From assembly GCA_913044165.1 (NCBI GenBank), contig CAJWMY010000006.1, forward strand, positions 1-49,138: 49,138 nucleotides of DNA, in the 5' to 3' direction. Under the pieces are notes generated by a model. The model saw nothing but the letters and a program-made list of their open reading frames with translations, made no database searches and had not been told where the DNA came from. The translations under genes and the position numbers were made by a program. The stretch comes from an uncultured Puniceicoccaceae bacterium. Lineage in GTDB: Bacteria; Verrucomicrobiota; Verrucomicrobiia; Opitutales; Coraliomargaritaceae. Shown in pieces: positions 47,457 through 49,138 of this stretch. Positions within the stretch are counted from its first letter, which is position 1; every line of letters begins with the position of its first letter.

Positions 47457-49138
47457 TGAAAGTACTTTTATATTTAGCGATAAGCTTATTTGTATTAACT
47501 ACAATTATCCGTCAAAATAGCTCAGAGAAAGTAGAATCAGATTTTGATATCATCGGTTTTTCTAAGCTTCCAGTACAAGTAGGTGGACGAATCAAACCCC
47601 TAGATTCAGTTGCAAGAAACACTTTGCTAATCCTCTCAGGCAAACAATCAGTAGAATCCCCAGAAGGCATAAATTTAACGGCAATAGAATGGTTTTTAGA
47701 TCTTTGTATGAGGCCCGAAATTGCAGACACATACAGAGTTTTTAAAATTGAATTTCCTGATGAATTAGGACTAAAGGGTTTGGCAGAAAAATCCAAAAGG
47801 CACTATTCTTATAACGACCTTCTACCTCACTTCTCGAACATACAAAATTTATATCAAACTATTGAACCTGAAGTACAAAAAAGAAATGCTTATGAACAAC
47901 AACTATCAAAGATCTATAATGGTCTTATTCTTTATAATGCAACTCTTCAATCTCTTCATCCAACTGGTGATAGCGAGCGCCTAGATCGATTAATTGACGA
48001 ATATCAAAGTTATGAAAGCGCCATAAGTAATGGACTGATTGCAATAAAGAACCAACAGGCAGGCAATGATTTTGATAAAATAGCATTAGATCGCTTCATA
48101 GGATATGCCGATAGTTATTTGAAACTATCTAAAACAGCCAAATTACGTATCATACCCCCTTTAAATTCAGAAGATTCAAATATGTTGGAGAATTGGAAAA
48201 ATATTGGACTTGAGCTACTCGATGTAGTTAAGGGAAACTCACTGAACCCTGTAGCTAAGGATTACGCTCAATTAACAATGGCATACCGATCAAATGACCC
48301 TCAAACATTCAATCAATCAATTAAGAATCTATCAGATCGTTTTTATGAAAGTCCCAATTACATAAATCAACGCATTGTATTTGAACGATGGTTCAATGCA
48401 TTTAAGCCTTTTGCTCTTTCCATACAACTTTACATATTTGCCTTTGTATTATTACTTTTTTCATGGCTGAAATCCTACAAACCACTTAATCATTCTGCCT
48501 TTTTTATATTAATACTTACCTTTACTATCCATACTTTTGGCTTACTTGCTCGAATGTATATTCAGGACCGGCCACCAGTGACTAATTTATATTCCTCAGC
48601 AGTATTTGTTGGATGGGGTGCTGCTCTTCTAGGAATTATCCTTGAGTACTTTTACAAAAACGGAATTGGAGGAGCTATGGCTTCCTTAGTCGGATTTTCC
48701 ACTTTAATTATTGCACATCATTTAGCAATGAGTGGCGATACTTTGGAAATGATGCGCGCGGTTCTCGATTCAAATTTTTGGTTAGCTACACACGTTATAA
48801 TTATTACCTTGGGATATTCAGCAATGTTTTTTGCGGGTGCGATTGGTATCGCATTTATTTTTAAAGGACTGCTATCAAAAAACTTTTCAACAAAAGATGC
48901 TAGGTCACTTGCTACAATGGTTTATGGCGTAACCTGCTTCGCCGCACTTTTCAGTTTAGTAGGAACAATACTTGGCGGCATTTGGGCAGACCAGTCATGG
49001 GGAAGATTTTGGGGATGGGACCCAAAAGAAAATGGTGCTCTTATGATCGTAATTATGAGTGCAATTTTACTACATGCACGATGGGGTGGAATTTGCGGAG
49101 AAAGAGGGTTAATAACTTTAGCAATATTAGGGAATATA
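47456..49138 (+). CDS. ccsA: CcsA-type cytochrome c assembly protein (C-terminus beyond window)
   Basis: An open frame of 561 codons that continues past the end of the window. It starts at an ATG overlapping the upstream stop (TAATG). Residues 1-17 form a membrane anchor; FSKLPVQVGGRIKPLDSVAR (about 37-56) resembles the 'LPVQxGGRxKPLDTxAR' element of CcsBA proteins. A periplasmic region of about 260 residues follows, then helices from about 322 on. Near residue 500 lies the tryptophan-rich heme-handling WWD motif, WGRFWGWDPKENGALM. A conserved heme-ligand His pair probably includes IIAHHLAMSG. It moves heme to the periplasm for cytochrome c, together with the ResB-like protein. Confidence 0.9.
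   Translation, partial: MKVLLYLAISLFVLTTIIRQNSSEKVESDFDIIGFSKLPVQVGGRIKPLDSVARNTLLILSGKQSVESPEGINLTAIEWFLDLCMRPEIADTYRVFKIEFPDELGLKGLAEKSKRHYSYNDLLPHFSNIQNLYQTIEPEVQKRNAYEQQLSKIYNGLILYNATLQSLHPTGDSERLDRLIDEYQSYESAISNGLIAIKNQQAGNDFDKIALDRFIGYADSYLKLSKTAKLRIIPPLNSEDSNMLENWKNIGLELLDVVKGNSLNPVAKDYAQLTMAYRSNDPQTFNQSIKNLSDRFYESPNYINQRIVFERWFNAFKPFALSIQLYIFAFVLLLFSWLKSYKPLNHSAFFILILTFTIHTFGLLARMYIQDRPPVTNLYSSAVFVGWGAALLGIILEYFYKNGIGGAMASLVGFSTLIIAHHLAMSGDTLEMMRAVLDSNFWLATHVIIITLGYSAMFFAGAIGIAFIFKGLLSKNFSTKDARSLATMVYGVTCFAALFSLVGTILGGIWADQSWGRFWGWDPKENGALMIVIMSAILLHARWGGICGERGLITLAILGNI

Overview
The window is AT-rich, densely coded bacterial chromosome that looks like a marine Verrucomicrobiota of the Opitutales/Puniceicoccaceae kind. 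This is inferred from the combination of several FGE-dependent sulfatases, a PEP-CTERM surface protein, a large Opitutae-style TonB receptor, 'GDxDxDGLxNxLEYxLGxxP' motifs in secreted proteins, a ResB/CcsA cytochrome c system, and GlnRS next to GltX. No single marker proves it. Most starts lack a clear Shine-Dalgarno sequence. I saw no tRNA, rRNA, CRISPR array, insertion sequence or prophage. No gene-free stretch exceeds 300 bases; the longest (31691-31967) is the pst control region.

Region 1 (1-23052) looks like a sulfated-glycan utilisation locus. It holds a secreted-protein fragment, a sodium/solute symporter, a cytosolic GH1 glycosidase, a periplasmic formylglycine-generating enzyme (FGE), a modular secreted protein with a cupredoxin-like head and five tandem repeats, a small secreted protein, a TonB-dependent receptor, five S1-type sulfatases with the Cys-x-Pro-Ser-Arg motif that FGE matures, a LacI-type regulator and a PEP-CTERM protein. 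A shared operator-like motif (GTGCATAAwwGTGCA) lies upstream of the repeat protein, between the divergent small protein and TonB receptor, and just upstream of a strong -35/-10 promoter driving the PEP-CTERM gene. The simplest reading is a local LacI-type regulon.

Region 2 (23149-29678) has an LpxH-like metallophosphoesterase, then a six- to seven-gene TonB energy-transduction operon: DUF3450-like, long TtpC-type ExbB, short ExbB, two ExbD, TonB and a TPR protein. It could power the TonB receptor of region 1.

Region 3 (29747-36505) is the phosphate-starvation system: a phosphate-selective-type porin and pstS on one strand, and pstC-pstA-pstB-phoU on the other. The divergent control region contains 11-bp-spaced repeats that resemble Pho boxes.

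Region 4 (36556-49138) is housekeeping: glnS-gltX-fcl-gmd in a tight minus-strand cluster (aminoacyl-tRNA synthesis and GDP-fucose synthesis), a C-terminally short hemA, a glcD-like FAD oxidase, ychF, then a putative lipoprotein, a ResB-like gene and a CcsA/CcsBA-type gene joined by TAATG overlaps. The last gene runs off the window.
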